Shown here in pieces: positions 18,454-29,800 of a stretch of 64,000 nt of DNA; the stretch's first letter is position 1, and every line of letters begins with the position of its first letter. A model generated the notes under the pieces. That model did no database searches and was not told the DNA's origin. It saw only the letters and a list, made by a program, of their open reading frames with translations. The DNA comes from a virus: positions 140,455 through 204,454 of IMG/VR virus record IMGVR_UViG_3300044646_001937; one strand, written 5' to 3'. Position numbers and translations under genes: made by a program.

Positions 18454-20268
18454 ATGGATATTAAATTTTTATCTGAAGCGTATCCATCCAATGACCTCAC
18501 TGACGGACAATATTTATACAGGTCTTTAGGTTCTTTTTGGACACACATATTTCAGGATAAAAAGGCACTGCAAGGCTACACACTAGGCCAAGCGGAAGAA
18601 TTAACGCAGTCATATTTAAAGCTGGCTGAAATAATTAATACATACAGCGTCAAAAATATTCCATTGTACGCCAAAGAAAAATGGAAACCGCTGCTCATTA
18701 AAAAATCAGCAGCCAACAAAGCTTCTTTTAAGTTTGAAAATACTGGAGCAGTGTTTGGGGTACAACCGCAAGATGACCCATACTACGCTAATAGACTGTT
18801 TAGGTTCGGTTTTCCGAAAGAAACAGGAGATTCTGTTTACGGTTATGAGGTAGGTAACAATATTAAAGACTTTGGACTGCTGGCTAACAGAGTAATAGCG
18901 CCGTCTTTAGTTTTATTACCTGGAGTCGACTTTACGTTAAGTAATGGTGTATTGTACTTTAACAAAGATATATTTAATTCAGATTATCTACCTAAATCAA
19001 AAATACTTGGAGAGTTTGGCAGCGTGGTACAATTCAAAGACGCATCAGGCGAGCTAGTTGATGATGAATTAATTATCCTATGGATGCACGATGCTAGTAT
19101 AGATGTAGACTATCTATACAAAAACTTTGGGATACTTTTTGACTTTAGATTGAGTACATCTCAAAACTACAAAGATATACTTAAATCTTTTATGCAGCTT
19201 GCGGTAGACGGACCTTCAATCGAAGCAATCACACTAGCACTCTCCGCGTTCTGCGGGCTACCAACAGTTATAGAGCCTACTGAAACAGTTGAGGATATTT
19301 TTACAAACTCCAACCATACCCACAGGATTGTAGTCACAGACAAGCAGGTATACAGATTGCCCATAGATCAAGAACTAGCGAGAAATGTACAAGTAGGTAA
19401 AAAGATATACTTAGGACAATGCATTGGAGCTGGGCTTGAAGTCATAGATGCAGTCATAACACCTGACTGGTGGATAAATAGTATCAAAACAAAGAAGTTA
19501 GGTTTACCGGCCCACTTGTTTGCAGCTAATGTAAAACATCAACTGTTTTTTGAATCTGACGTTACCTTGATTACAAAAACAAATGGCGATATATATTTTC
19601 CTGTAACTGGAAACCCCAGGGACGTGCAGGCTTTTCAGGCATATATTAACGAACCAGCAAACAAAACAATTATTTCCGAAAAGCTGGGGTTGCTCGATGA
19701 CAACTCCACAGGATTATACAGCTCTCCTTTGGATTTTGTATTTTCAAATTTTTTAAAAAACAATACGCTTTTAATTAAGCTGTCGTTTCATTCCGACAAA
19801 CAACTAAAATTGTTTTTTGATCTGCTGCCTACTATCAAGGATTATTTACCTGCGCATGTGTGCCTGCTTACATATGTCACCTTAACATTACAGAGCGAAA
19901 TATTAGGAGGGCTTAATAATGCTCTAAGTATTTCTGATTACCCTAATGAATATTTCAGTATGGATGGTTCGGATCCTTTCACAGGCAGTCGTCCAGGCAG
20001 CGTGGAAGAATCTGTATACTATAAAGATTATGCAAATAGGTTATTCTGTATATCTGTAGGACCATATAGGGACGGAAAGCCTTTACATGATGAAGATAAC
20101 CTGGATACTATTATGATTGATAATGGTACCACAAAGAACACCAGCTTTTCAGGCATAAAATCAGGACTTTTAAGAACAGAAATACCTGAAATTGTGATAC
20201 CTCCAGGCGATGCGGCTAGAGGGCCATCTACCAGAGAGGTGCAAACTATCTTATTAATCGACTTTTAA
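18454..20268 (+). CDS. Putative baseplate wedge / tail protein
   Basis: I chose the ATG at 18454, one base after the J-like stop; a TTG at 18445 is also in frame. The 604-residue protein has no recognised motif. It has a helical N-terminus, a middle with 'KFENTGAVFGVQPQDDP' and strand-rich parts. In many contractile phages the gene after gp6/J encodes another wedge component (gp7 or protein I type), so that role is inferred. It ends the long tail operon, and a promoter-like TATAAT follows at 20280. Confidence 0.55.
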   Translation: MDIKFLSEAYPSNDLTDGQYLYRSLGSFWTHIFQDKKALQGYTLGQAEELTQSYLKLAEIINTYSVKNIPLYAKEKWKPLLIKKSAANKASFKFENTGAVFGVQPQDDPYYANRLFRFGFPKETGDSVYGYEVGNNIKDFGLLANRVIAPSLVLLPGVDFTLSNGVLYFNKDIFNSDYLPKSKILGEFGSVVQFKDASGELVDDELIILWMHDASIDVDYLYKNFGILFDFRLSTSQNYKDILKSFMQLAVDGPSIEAITLALSAFCGLPTVIEPTETVEDIFTNSNHTHRIVVTDKQVYRLPIDQELARNVQVGKKIYLGQCIGAGLEVIDAVITPDWWINSIKTKKLGLPAHLFAANVKHQLFFESDVTLITKTNGDIYFPVTGNPRDVQAFQAYINEPANKTIISEKLGLLDDNSTGLYSSPLDFVFSNFLKNNTLLIKLSFHSDKQLKLFFDLLPTIKDYLPAHVCLLTYVTLTLQSEILGGLNNALSISDYPNEYFSMDGSDPFTGSRPGSVEESVYYKDYANRLFCISVGPYRDGKPLHDEDNLDTIMIDNGTTKNTSFSGIKSGLLRTEIPEIVIPPGDAARGPSTREVQTILLIDF

Positions 20269-20279
20269 AATAAAACCAA

Positions 20280-20285
20280 TATAAT
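20280..20285 (+). promoter_or_regulatory. TATAAT -10 box immediately before the first fibre-region gene
   Basis: A perfect TATAAT whose end is only 8 nt from the ATG at 20294, so the transcript would be leaderless or nearly so. The -35 region is weak (ATCGAC region near 20257-20262). Confidence 0.5.
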
Positions 20286-20293
20286 AATAATCT

Positions 20294-20860
20294 ATGCTAA
20301 CAACAGAAACATTAACTGCCAACAAAGCACTTGCAGGGTTTGTTAAGATTTGGAGATCTTGCAAAGCTACAGGCAACGTGGATTTGCTTGTAGATAAACA
20401 GAACATGATATTGAAGGGTGGTGCAAGGCTTGTGGCTCAAGCACTTGGAGGAAAACCAGAGGCCAAGATATGGGGCATGTATATCGGGTACAATAATCTT
20501 GAATCGTTTAATCCCCCAGCAATTACAGTTGATTACGCAAATCCTTTTGCAGAGTTTAACGAAGTTAACGGTTTTGGTTATCTCAGAGAGCCACTAACAT
20601 TCACGCCATCGTACATGTCCTCTGAAGGCTACACAGACAACACAGTGTTGTTTTCCACAATGATCACATCCGCCACTAACGCCGGCGGCGCAGAGTTTAA
20701 TACGGATAGTAGAATTTACGAAGTTGCACTTGTGGCTGCAGGAGATCCTGATGACAGTACGGAAGATACAGTATTTTCTAGAACTAATTTTACTCCCGTA
20801 AAATATGATTCAAGCTACAACTTCACAATAACATGGGGAGTTAGAATTTTATTACCCTAA
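20294..20860 (+). CDS. Putative tail-fibre / baseplate-associated structural protein
   Basis: A 188-residue beta-rich protein, Asn/Thr/Gly-rich, with helical N-terminus ('LTANKALAGFVKIWRSCKAT'). No clear family. The strand pattern and 'YNFTITWGVRILLP' end are like short phage structural proteins found near fibre genes. It begins the host-interaction block and is followed three bases after its stop by the next gene. Confidence 0.6.
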   Translation: MLTTETLTANKALAGFVKIWRSCKATGNVDLLVDKQNMILKGGARLVAQALGGKPEAKIWGMYIGYNNLESFNPPAITVDYANPFAEFNEVNGFGYLREPLTFTPSYMSSEGYTDNTVLFSTMITSATNAGGAEFNTDSRIYEVALVAAGDPDDSTEDTVFSRTNFTPVKYDSSYNFTITWGVRILLP

Positions 20861-20863
20861 TAT

Positions 20864-22897
20864 ATGAGCGTAACTCCCTGGCTACCTACAGTTAGAAGAA
20901 TTAAAGACGGAGAGACGGTAGAGCAAACAACCGTAAATCTACCTATAGACCAACTTACTCAAAGAGATCAGCATCTTTATGAGAAGTTTGAAGAAATGGC
21001 GGGCAAGTCTGTACTGATCACTTTTGGACAGCCTATACATCCTAATGAAACATTGCAGGTAGGCGAGCTAAGTCTGGTATATTACAAAAGCGACGCATCT
21101 GGGGCTGGTGTAGCAAAAGGAACCACAGGGTTCTCATCAGCCTTTTCTTCGATGTTCACTCCAAACAATTCAAACTATACGTTTGGGTTGGTGAAGACTG
21201 TCTACCCATCAAACAATACAGTAGATCTTTACACTGAAGGCTTCTGCGATCTTCCGGTGGATTTAGATCATGCAATTTACGGACTAATTCAAAAAGATTC
21301 CGCAGGTGTCGTTGAAGAGTTTAGTGTAGGTCCATACTACTTGTCCACAAAAACTCCAGGCAAAATAACTAAAGACCCCTCTGGTATACCTGTGTACGTT
21401 GGCTACGCTGTCAGTAAAAGACACTTTTTACTGCATACCAATGTTGATGAATTTTCACAATTTTTTATAAATTATAGATATCATTTACTAGATAGAGTGG
21501 CTGGAGTACCAGCACTCTCAAATGCCACTTGGACTATAGCGTCCTCTGATATCACAAAACTAGGTTGGATATCAGCTGCAGCGGCAGTAAGTTCAGGAGT
21601 AGTTGCACCAGAAGGAGCAGTATTCTATTACAATATACCAGCTCCTTCAGTTATTGTCACAGACACGTACATCACTGACACAGAAAAAGAGGAAGCCTCA
21701 CAACTAACTAAATATCTTCCTCCCATACCTGCCAATTTCATACAGCTCTACGTCAACGGCACCCTAGCCAGATACAATGACATTTATGATACTGCTGGAG
21801 ATTTTTCAGTAAATGAGTATGGTTTATGGTGGCATAAAAATACCGCTGGTTTGCAACCCTGGTCCGCAGCCTACCCACAAACAGCCCCCACAGGTAGCCC
21901 ATCGAACTGGAGTACATTAAAAGCTACCACTATAAGCAGCTCTAGAAAAAATATCTTTATAAGCTTTTCTAAATTTAACCCCGCCCTCAGAACACAGCTT
22001 GTAAGTTCGCTAAGACCTTTTAATACCCTAGGTACAGATTACTCATCTAATTTTATAAAATTTTACAGCGTTGATGATTTAGGGGCAGAGTCGCGTACAG
22101 GAGATTTAATTGTATCTATAGATCCTAAAACGAACTATGTAGGATATAAAACATCGTTTACATCTTCTGACATAAATACGCTTACCGATAATTTTTCATA
22201 TCCTGCAGTAAGATCTTCATCGTTTTCAGCCAATAGGGCAGTTGCGGCCATAAAATACGTCAAAGAGGAAGGGTTGTTTAAAGCGGCCCTGACTCCAGTT
22301 GTATCGAAGTTAGTGGGCAGCGGGGGAATTAATGTCACTGAAGAAGAAAATACTGGCGTATGGACTGTAGATTACCTATCTCAAGGACAGACAGGACAGG
22401 TAGATTCCATAGAACCAATCAACGCCAGACTGGAGTTCATGGACCTTACATCTTACATCAAGTTACCAGTTCCTGGCGCCACACCGTTTGGCTTGATAGG
22501 TAAAATTGTACTACCCAAAGGCACTTCAAACGATAAAGACCTGAGAATTATTTTTCATCTGTTTGGAGATACAACATCCCTTGATACCTCGGTTGCTTTT
22601 ACTTTTGAATACTCTAGTGTGACCGCAAGCAATAGCGCAGCTAGCTCAGACTACACTACCGTAAATGCATTGAAGTATACAGCCCCTGAAAATCCGGCAG
22701 TGTTCGATTTAGCTGAAGGCCAGTATGTAGCGTACACATCCATAAGATTATCGAATGATAATTTTGTGATACCTAAAGCACACATCAGAGAAGACTCTGT
22801 AATTAATTTTAAAATACTCAGATTTACTACAGACACCGAAACCAGCTATTCCGGTAATGTAGGCATCTTGGGTATTTATTGGGAAACTTTAACATAG
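20864..22897 (+). CDS. Putative large tail structural protein
   Basis: A 677-residue beta-rich protein. Its N-terminal segment 'VRRIKDGETVEQTTVNLPID' leads into 'LTQRDQHLYEKF' (helical), a pattern seen at the start of baseplate-anchored tail proteins. The rest is Ser/Thr/Asn-rich strand repeats with a jelly-roll-like C-terminus. No enzyme motif is seen. It is likely part of the peripheral baseplate or fibre base. Confidence 0.55.
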   Translation: MSVTPWLPTVRRIKDGETVEQTTVNLPIDQLTQRDQHLYEKFEEMAGKSVLITFGQPIHPNETLQVGELSLVYYKSDASGAGVAKGTTGFSSAFSSMFTPNNSNYTFGLVKTVYPSNNTVDLYTEGFCDLPVDLDHAIYGLIQKDSAGVVEEFSVGPYYLSTKTPGKITKDPSGIPVYVGYAVSKRHFLLHTNVDEFSQFFINYRYHLLDRVAGVPALSNATWTIASSDITKLGWISAAAAVSSGVVAPEGAVFYYNIPAPSVIVTDTYITDTEKEEASQLTKYLPPIPANFIQLYVNGTLARYNDIYDTAGDFSVNEYGLWWHKNTAGLQPWSAAYPQTAPTGSPSNWSTLKATTISSSRKNIFISFSKFNPALRTQLVSSLRPFNTLGTDYSSNFIKFYSVDDLGAESRTGDLIVSIDPKTNYVGYKTSFTSSDINTLTDNFSYPAVRSSSFSANRAVAAIKYVKEEGLFKAALTPVVSKLVGSGGINVTEEENTGVWTVDYLSQGQTGQVDSIEPINARLEFMDLTSYIKLPVPGATPFGLIGKIVLPKGTSNDKDLRIIFHLFGDTTSLDTSVAFTFEYSSVTASNSAASSDYTTVNALKYTAPENPAVFDLAEGQYVAYTSIRLSNDNFVIPKAHIREDSVINFKILRFTTDTETSYSGNVGILGIYWETLT

Positions 22898-22906
22898 TAT
22901 TAGATT

Positions 22907-23785
22907 ATGCCATGGGTAGATAGTTTAGACTGGTTATCATTAAACGCGTTAAGAAAATACCCAATAAGGGAAGGTCTTAGCGCGTCTAGTGATGACGGTC
23001 TATTTTCTATACCAGACACATTGATTGTAGATTTTTCACTTTGTGCATCGTCAGATGTGGCAAAAAGATTCTATATATCCAACATATTCAATAAACTTAC
23101 AGCCATAGTAATCACCATATCAGATGATGAAGATGTTGTTGTAGGTACGTTTGAAGCAACCGCACAAGAAGAAGATCTTACATATTATTTAAACGCTACA
23201 GCCGCCTATGCTAGAGCCAACGGAAAACTCACTATAGGCTCTTTTAAAGATTTGCAATATCAGCCATCAGGTAGCTTCACCTTTTCCATAACGGCTACAG
23301 AATTTGAACCAAGAACAATTATTCCAGGACTAAAAGGCATTGATCGTATCAGTTTTACAGATAACATAAACGGCGAACAATCACTAACAGGTAGTGTGCT
23401 GCTTACATCCAGAAATAACTTAATTTTTTCATACGCCGACAATAGAGTGTATATGGATGCTGGTGGAGATATAGGGTTAAATAAGCCATGTGCCACAGGA
23501 AATTGTGTTAAGAGTATAAACGGTGTAAAACCTGATCCTTTAACAGGAGATGTCGGACTTATAGGTATAGACTGCTTGAGTATATTTAGCGATAAAGCAC
23601 ATACTTTAAAGATAGAAGACCTTTGCTGTGTGCCCTGTGCGGGCTGTAATGATCTGGAAGAATTGACTGCCAGGACGATTGAATTAGAGAATAAACTTTT
23701 AGATTTAAGAGATCTCTACAATCAAGCAAACGCCCAATTACAGACTTATTTAAATACTATAAACTCCAATTGCGCATGTCCTTAG
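22907..23785 (+). CDS. Baseplate-anchored tail protein with 'YPI' and 'INGV' modules
   Basis: A 292-residue protein. Residues 5-20 (LDWLSLNALRKYPIRE) carry the N..L..YP motif shared with four other genes here. Strand-rich parts and 'KSINGVKPDPLTGDVGL' near residue 204 follow, then a Cys-rich stretch (LCCVPCAGC) near 241 and a C-terminal coiled coil (about 250-285) ending in CACP. The coiled coil suggests trimerisation. Together with the next gene it looks like a fibre-attachment adaptor. Function is inferred from the modules. Confidence 0.6.
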   Translation: MPWVDSLDWLSLNALRKYPIREGLSASSDDGLFSIPDTLIVDFSLCASSDVAKRFYISNIFNKLTAIVITISDDEDVVVGTFEATAQEEDLTYYLNATAAYARANGKLTIGSFKDLQYQPSGSFTFSITATEFEPRTIIPGLKGIDRISFTDNINGEQSLTGSVLLTSRNNLIFSYADNRVYMDAGGDIGLNKPCATGNCVKSINGVKPDPLTGDVGLIGIDCLSIFSDKAHTLKIEDLCCVPCAGCNDLEELTARTIELENKLLDLRDLYNQANAQLQTYLNTINSNCACP

Positions 23786-23809
23786 TTGCTGTTAAAATAA
23801 CAAAATATT

Positions 23810-26800
23810 ATGGCAGCGCTGGAGTACCTAACGCAGAATAGTCTAACATCACATCCTTTTAAAAATTCTTATGGGCTTGAAGAGGGGACAGGTGCTGTCG
23901 ACGGTTGGTTTTACGACATTCTATTTGTTTCGTATGACGACTCTATTCGTAGAGTATACCTCCAAAAAATAGAAAAAAAGGAAAACGGCAGTTTAGAGAT
24001 AGGGATCAATAACGCTGAAACGCTAGCTAGGCTGCCTGAGGGTCTAATAACTATAGCCGCTGAAGATGTTGTAGATCATTATGCCAATAAAATAAAAAGT
24101 TTTGTAGGCGTAGCCAAATCAAAGTTTGCTATTAAGTTTGTGATTGGTCCAACTTTGGCGGCTAAAGAAGCTTTTTCAGAAAATTACCTACCTGCAGTAA
24201 CCGAACTTTCAAGCGATGTAACAGTATTAAACACTGTCAGGGTGAATTCTATTACATTTGAGGCTTATGACGGACCAATTTTAAACACTGTAAAGCTATA
24301 TACTGGAGAAGAAATAGCCCTAGTCGAGCCCAGATATAATTCAACATTTACACTAACAGACACAAGCTCCGGCGAGTTGAGTGTCTCCGCAGGTAGCGGC
24401 GCTGGACTGTATGACAATTGTCCAACCCCAGGAAGTATAACCGATGTTCATACTTTAAATGAAATACCACCAAACTCAGAAGGAACTTTATTTCTACATG
24501 CCACAGAGTGTCATTCATTAAATTTATTAACAACTAATGACGAACTTATATATGGTGATCAATTAGACACCTACAGATCATTTACTTCACCTGGTAATAC
24601 AGAACCGTTCAATGCAGTTAATCCAGAACACACTATAACTTTAGAGAATTTTTGCAGCGTTAAGTGTCCCCATGAAAACGTAAAAGCTTTAGCGTATTAT
24701 ATTAATCGTATAACTGACGGAGCTTCTGGACTAGCTGACATAGCGGTTAGAAATACAGAAACTAGAGGTATAGGTAGTGCTGAAGGAACAGAATTTCATG
24801 TAGATAATGCAGATTTCTGTGATGCTGCTGCGAACATATTCTTAAAATGCCCTGTAGATAGTGAAGCATTCATTCCATGCAATCAGGGTTTTATTAAATA
24901 TTTGCACGAAGGACGCACATTGCAGGTGTCCTACGATAACGCCACAATTACAAATTACACAATTGTTTCTGTGATTAATGAGAATACTGTATTACTAGAC
25001 GGCGCTCCGTCTGGAATAATGGGCAAAATCCCATTTAGGGTAATTGATAGTGGTGTTATAAGTAATATCAATTGCGCTAGCAGTCTTTATAACAAACAAA
25101 ATGACGATAAATTAAAACCATACTTTAAAGTAAGATACAGTACCAGTGAAGCATTCAATTCGGATTTTGAGTATGTCACATACGCAGCAATATCTGTAGG
25201 TGTATTTAATCCAGGTCCAGAACCTGTGCGACTCAATATAGCCTTTAATCCAAATGGACTAGGACAACAAGGCAGTTTTAAAATAAGAAAAACAGATTCA
25301 ATCTACGTTTCCAGCGAAAGTGTAGTTGACTTAGATTGTAAAGAGCACGCATTTGTAGAAGCAGTCTACTATATCAAGTGCGGAGAACCTGCCAGCAATT
25401 TTAGTATATTGGTAACAAACATTACAGCCAACCCAGATGAGATATTAGGAGATGGAGCATATTACCTACCTCCGTTAGTTGGTGTGAGTTGTCCAGGAGA
25501 CATAGCCGGAGCAATAAACACCGTGCAAATTGTAAAGCAAGACACGGACACATTTAGCCAAATCATTGGCGTTGATCCGTTAGTTCAAGATGTTAAAATT
25601 TATGGAACACTTCCTGATTGGTTGACTATAACATTTCAGCCAGCACAATCAGGACAGCCCAGCTCTTCACTAGTGCTTACAGGTACAAAAATATCTACAA
25701 ATAATTATAATACGGAATATAATTTGTATGCAAGATACACAGGCATTGCAATACCTGTGGTATCGCAGCTAGTTATTCAGTATGTGGCTCCGCCCATATT
25801 TATATATCCTACAGAGAAGTATTTTACTCAGGAAAAACCTCTAGTTATTGACCCGCTCATAATTTATACCGAAGAAAATCCACTAACGCAGCTTACTGTG
25901 AAAAACATGGATAAGCCGCTTAGCTGGAACGGTGACAATTTTAGTTCTTATGGAGTTGACGTAATTGCTGAACGCGAGCTACCTCAGGGACTAACGCTAG
26001 ACACGGTTACAGGAAAAATAACAGGAAGGTTGTTAGAGGGGGTAACGGACGAAGGATACTGGAAAATAGCTTTAACAGCTACAAATCCTGCAGGTATAGT
26101 TTCTCAAAATCTTTATCTGGGGGTATCCAAAAGAGCCATCCCTGTAATTTCTTTTTTACAGCAGTTACCTACAGTCATAGATAACTACACCCAATATACG
26201 ATTGAGGAGCCTTTGTGTTCGTTTAAAGCCACAAATGATCCTATCCTTCTATATCAGACGACAGATAAATTACCGTCAGGACTTAGACTGGACACCACCA
26301 AAGGCGTTATATATGGCAAGATTACTGAAACAGCAGCAGGAACCAAAACAATCAATGTTTACGCTAGGAATTTTTATGGAAAATCCATACTTCCGCTAGA
26401 AGTAACGATCTCATATACCATATATAAACAACCAGAAATTCAAGCGCCTACACAGTTTGCAAGATTTAATGGTGAGGACGGCTCCACACTAGAAGAGCCA
26501 CTATGTACAATAGTTGCAACACAAGCCTATGGAGGGCTTAATAATTTTGATCCGCTACTTACAGACGCCACACGCAATCATTACACAGCCACAAATCTAC
26601 CTCCTGGTTTTTCAGTAGATCTTTATACCGGTAAAGTCTATGGAATCCTAGATACTTCTGAAGGTTTTTCAAGAGCCTATGCGGTAACATTAAAAGCCTC
26701 TAATCTAGTTAATACCGCAACTGTACAAATTTACATTACATTTCCAAATGTAAAATTGCCTGTAATTACAAATTTGGCGAGTGGTAGTTTGTTTAAAGTT

Positions 26801-29800
26801 ACTAGGAACCTAGAGTATTCCGTAGAAGCTGGCCCACTGGCGTCAATATATGCGATCTATTTAGACCCTATAATTATCGCCACAGGTTTACCTGCAGGAT
26901 TAACCTGCCTACCTACCGGAGAAGTAGTAGGTATGGTAGACTCTTTGCTACCCGCCGGAGATTATACCGTTTCATTTAGGGCACAAAATAGATATGGAGT
27001 ATCCACCCCAGCTATTGTATGTATCGTACGAGTGGGGATTGAGCTACTTAGCCCACTACCTAACTCAATGTTAAACTTATCTGTGAATGCACAGATTACA
27101 CCAATACAAATTACAACAAGCCAGGGTGTGCCAGTAACACTTACAGTCAGGAATTTACCGGCAGGGCTAACATTTAATAATTCACAAATATACGGCACAC
27201 CGGTTACAGTCGGCAGATCTAAAATATACATAACCGCGTCGGCTGGAGTCTTCGGTATAATAAAAGCCGTCATAAACGTATCCGTGTCAATTCCCACATA
27301 TAGTCTTTCAGGTGCAGTTGTGGGTGTCGACTTAGCAGCGGCAACAAATGTTTTTTTAACCATAACCAGTGTAGAAACTGGCGCTATATACACAATAAAA
27401 ACTACAAGCACGGGCACATACCAACTTAATGGGCTGTATGCAGGGATATACAACGTATCCGCCCGTAAGGATCGATTTGAAATAGAGCCAATCACAAGAA
27501 CAATTACAATTGTAAATACGGATGTTGCATTGCAGAGTTTTTTAATTACAGGACCATACAGACTTATAGTCGGTACAGTAACCAACGCAATTAATAAAAG
27601 CGGTGTAGAGAACGTGGCGATAATTACATTTAATAGGACTGTGTACACAGATACAGCAGGCAGGTTTTTTATAAATTTATTACAGAACGAAGAAATCACA
27701 ATTACTGCGGATGCTGTTTCTTATGTGTTTAATCCAAAAACAATAGATATACCGATTAGTAATGAAGACTCAGGAGGTTATTCGTTTAAAGCCACTCCCT
27801 CGCACAATATTTCAGGAACTATAGTTTCTAAAAACATTGAAGTTCCTGCAAATATTGGAGTTCTGATAGACAATCAGAACACTGGAGAAAAATATTACGA
27901 TATAGCACCTGCAGGCAGCATTTCAGTGCAGGCACTTGACGGAAAATACAAAATATATCCTAACCCTGAAGCATCAGATTATTATAATAGTATATGGCAA
28001 TTTAAGCCAAAGTATATACCTGTAGAGGTGAATGGTCTGTCGATTCAACTAGCGAAATCGTTTAACATATTTTCAGGTAAAACAATATCAGGAAGAGTTA
28101 TTGCTCCGATATATGAAACAGAAATTGGTCTACCTATTCCTGTTGCTGGTGTGGCGATTACTGCCGCAAATATTACTCTAGATCAGACAAGGTTTATTTG
28201 GCTGAAGTTGGATGCAAACAATCCACCGACTATAAAGCTAGATCTAAAAACAATTAGAGCTGCCGCAGCATCCACTGAAAACATTCCTGTGACGGTTGAT
28301 TTTACAACAGGATTTTTTAATCTAAGAGGTACAACAGCAGGACAGCTTTCAATGGATGGATACACTGCGTCAGTAGAAGAAATAATTCTTCTGAAAGATC
28401 AATTTTATCCTGAGTTAAACGGAATATATACAATTGTAAACCCAGGCTCTGCAACAGAGACGTTCCATCTCGTCAGAAGTACTGAAGCAAACTACAATGA
28501 ATCTTTAAAAGTTGGTGCAGCAATATATGTAATTGGAGGCATCACAAACAGCGCTGCTACATATTATTTAACTACTGAAGATCAAGTTACAGCAATTTCA
28601 GATATAGATGGAAATTTCACACTGACAAACGTCTACCCAGACACTTACAACCTATACGCTCATAAAGAAGGTGTTGGTATATTAAGTATTCCTCAAGTCA
28701 ACGTATCCACGAATAATGCAACCAATCTAGTAATCGTGCCTAATACATATCAAATCACTGGCACGATACAGTATAGAGCGAATTATTTAAGCACGACGAA
28801 GACTCCGCTGACAGATGTTCGCATCAGTCTTTATAGAGCAAAAGATTTATTCTTACTTAAAAAAAGCGAGAAATCAAAAGCAGACGGCTCATGGATATTT
28901 AGATCTGTACCTGACGGAGACTATATATTGAAAGCTGAATTTAGAGGAATGACACCTACAGTAGTTGAACAAAAAATTACTGTAGATGATGGCGATGTTA
29001 ATCTGGTTGCCATGGAAGTGTATATAGCTGTTTTTACAGCACCATCCGCACCTATAGTAAATAACATACAGGGTGGTTATAGGTCACTAAAGGTGACAGT
29101 GAGCGAAAACCCAGAAGACATAGGTACAGAAATCCGCTATTACGAATATTCGCTAGACTCAGGCACAACATGGGCAACTGCAGTGAAAACTTCAGACAGC
29201 GAGATATTGATCCCCGATCTCCCTCCAGCAGAAAAAACTATCTTTAAATTAAGAGCCAGAAACTTATGGTCGTATGGACCTGAGGTTGAGCTGCAGGGTG
29301 TTGCATTTGACCGCCCTGGCGCACCTACAATTACAAGTATAGCGCGCAAAAATAAAGAGCTGTTGGTAAATTTTTCACCACCACTATTTTCAGGCGGGCT
29401 ATACATAGACAACTATGCATATTCCACAGACGGAGGTATCACTTTTTTACCTATTACTCCAGCAAACATAACTGGCTCATTTAGTATACTTAAAAGATCA
29501 AATAATGGGTTGGATTTGGTGAATGGTGAAAAATATCAAATAGTCCTTCACGCGCTAGCTGGAGAAGCTGCAGGTTTAGACTCAGAGCCGGAAATAACAT
29601 TCCCTGTAGGTACTCCTGGACCGTCGAGACTTCTGAGTGTTGTCGGCGGAAGATTGAATGAGCTAGATATAAGCTTTGAACCTCCAGAAATAACCAATGG
29701 TGCACCTGTGGCAGATTATGCATATTCTTTAAATGGAGGTCCATTTACACCATTAGGTACAGTTAACAGTCCCGCAACAATAACAAATTTACTCAACGGT

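Noticed and set aside
26962-27699. 245-codon minus-strand frame inside the giant repeat gene
   Set aside because: It lies wholly within a strongly supported plus-strand gene and has no independent signals.
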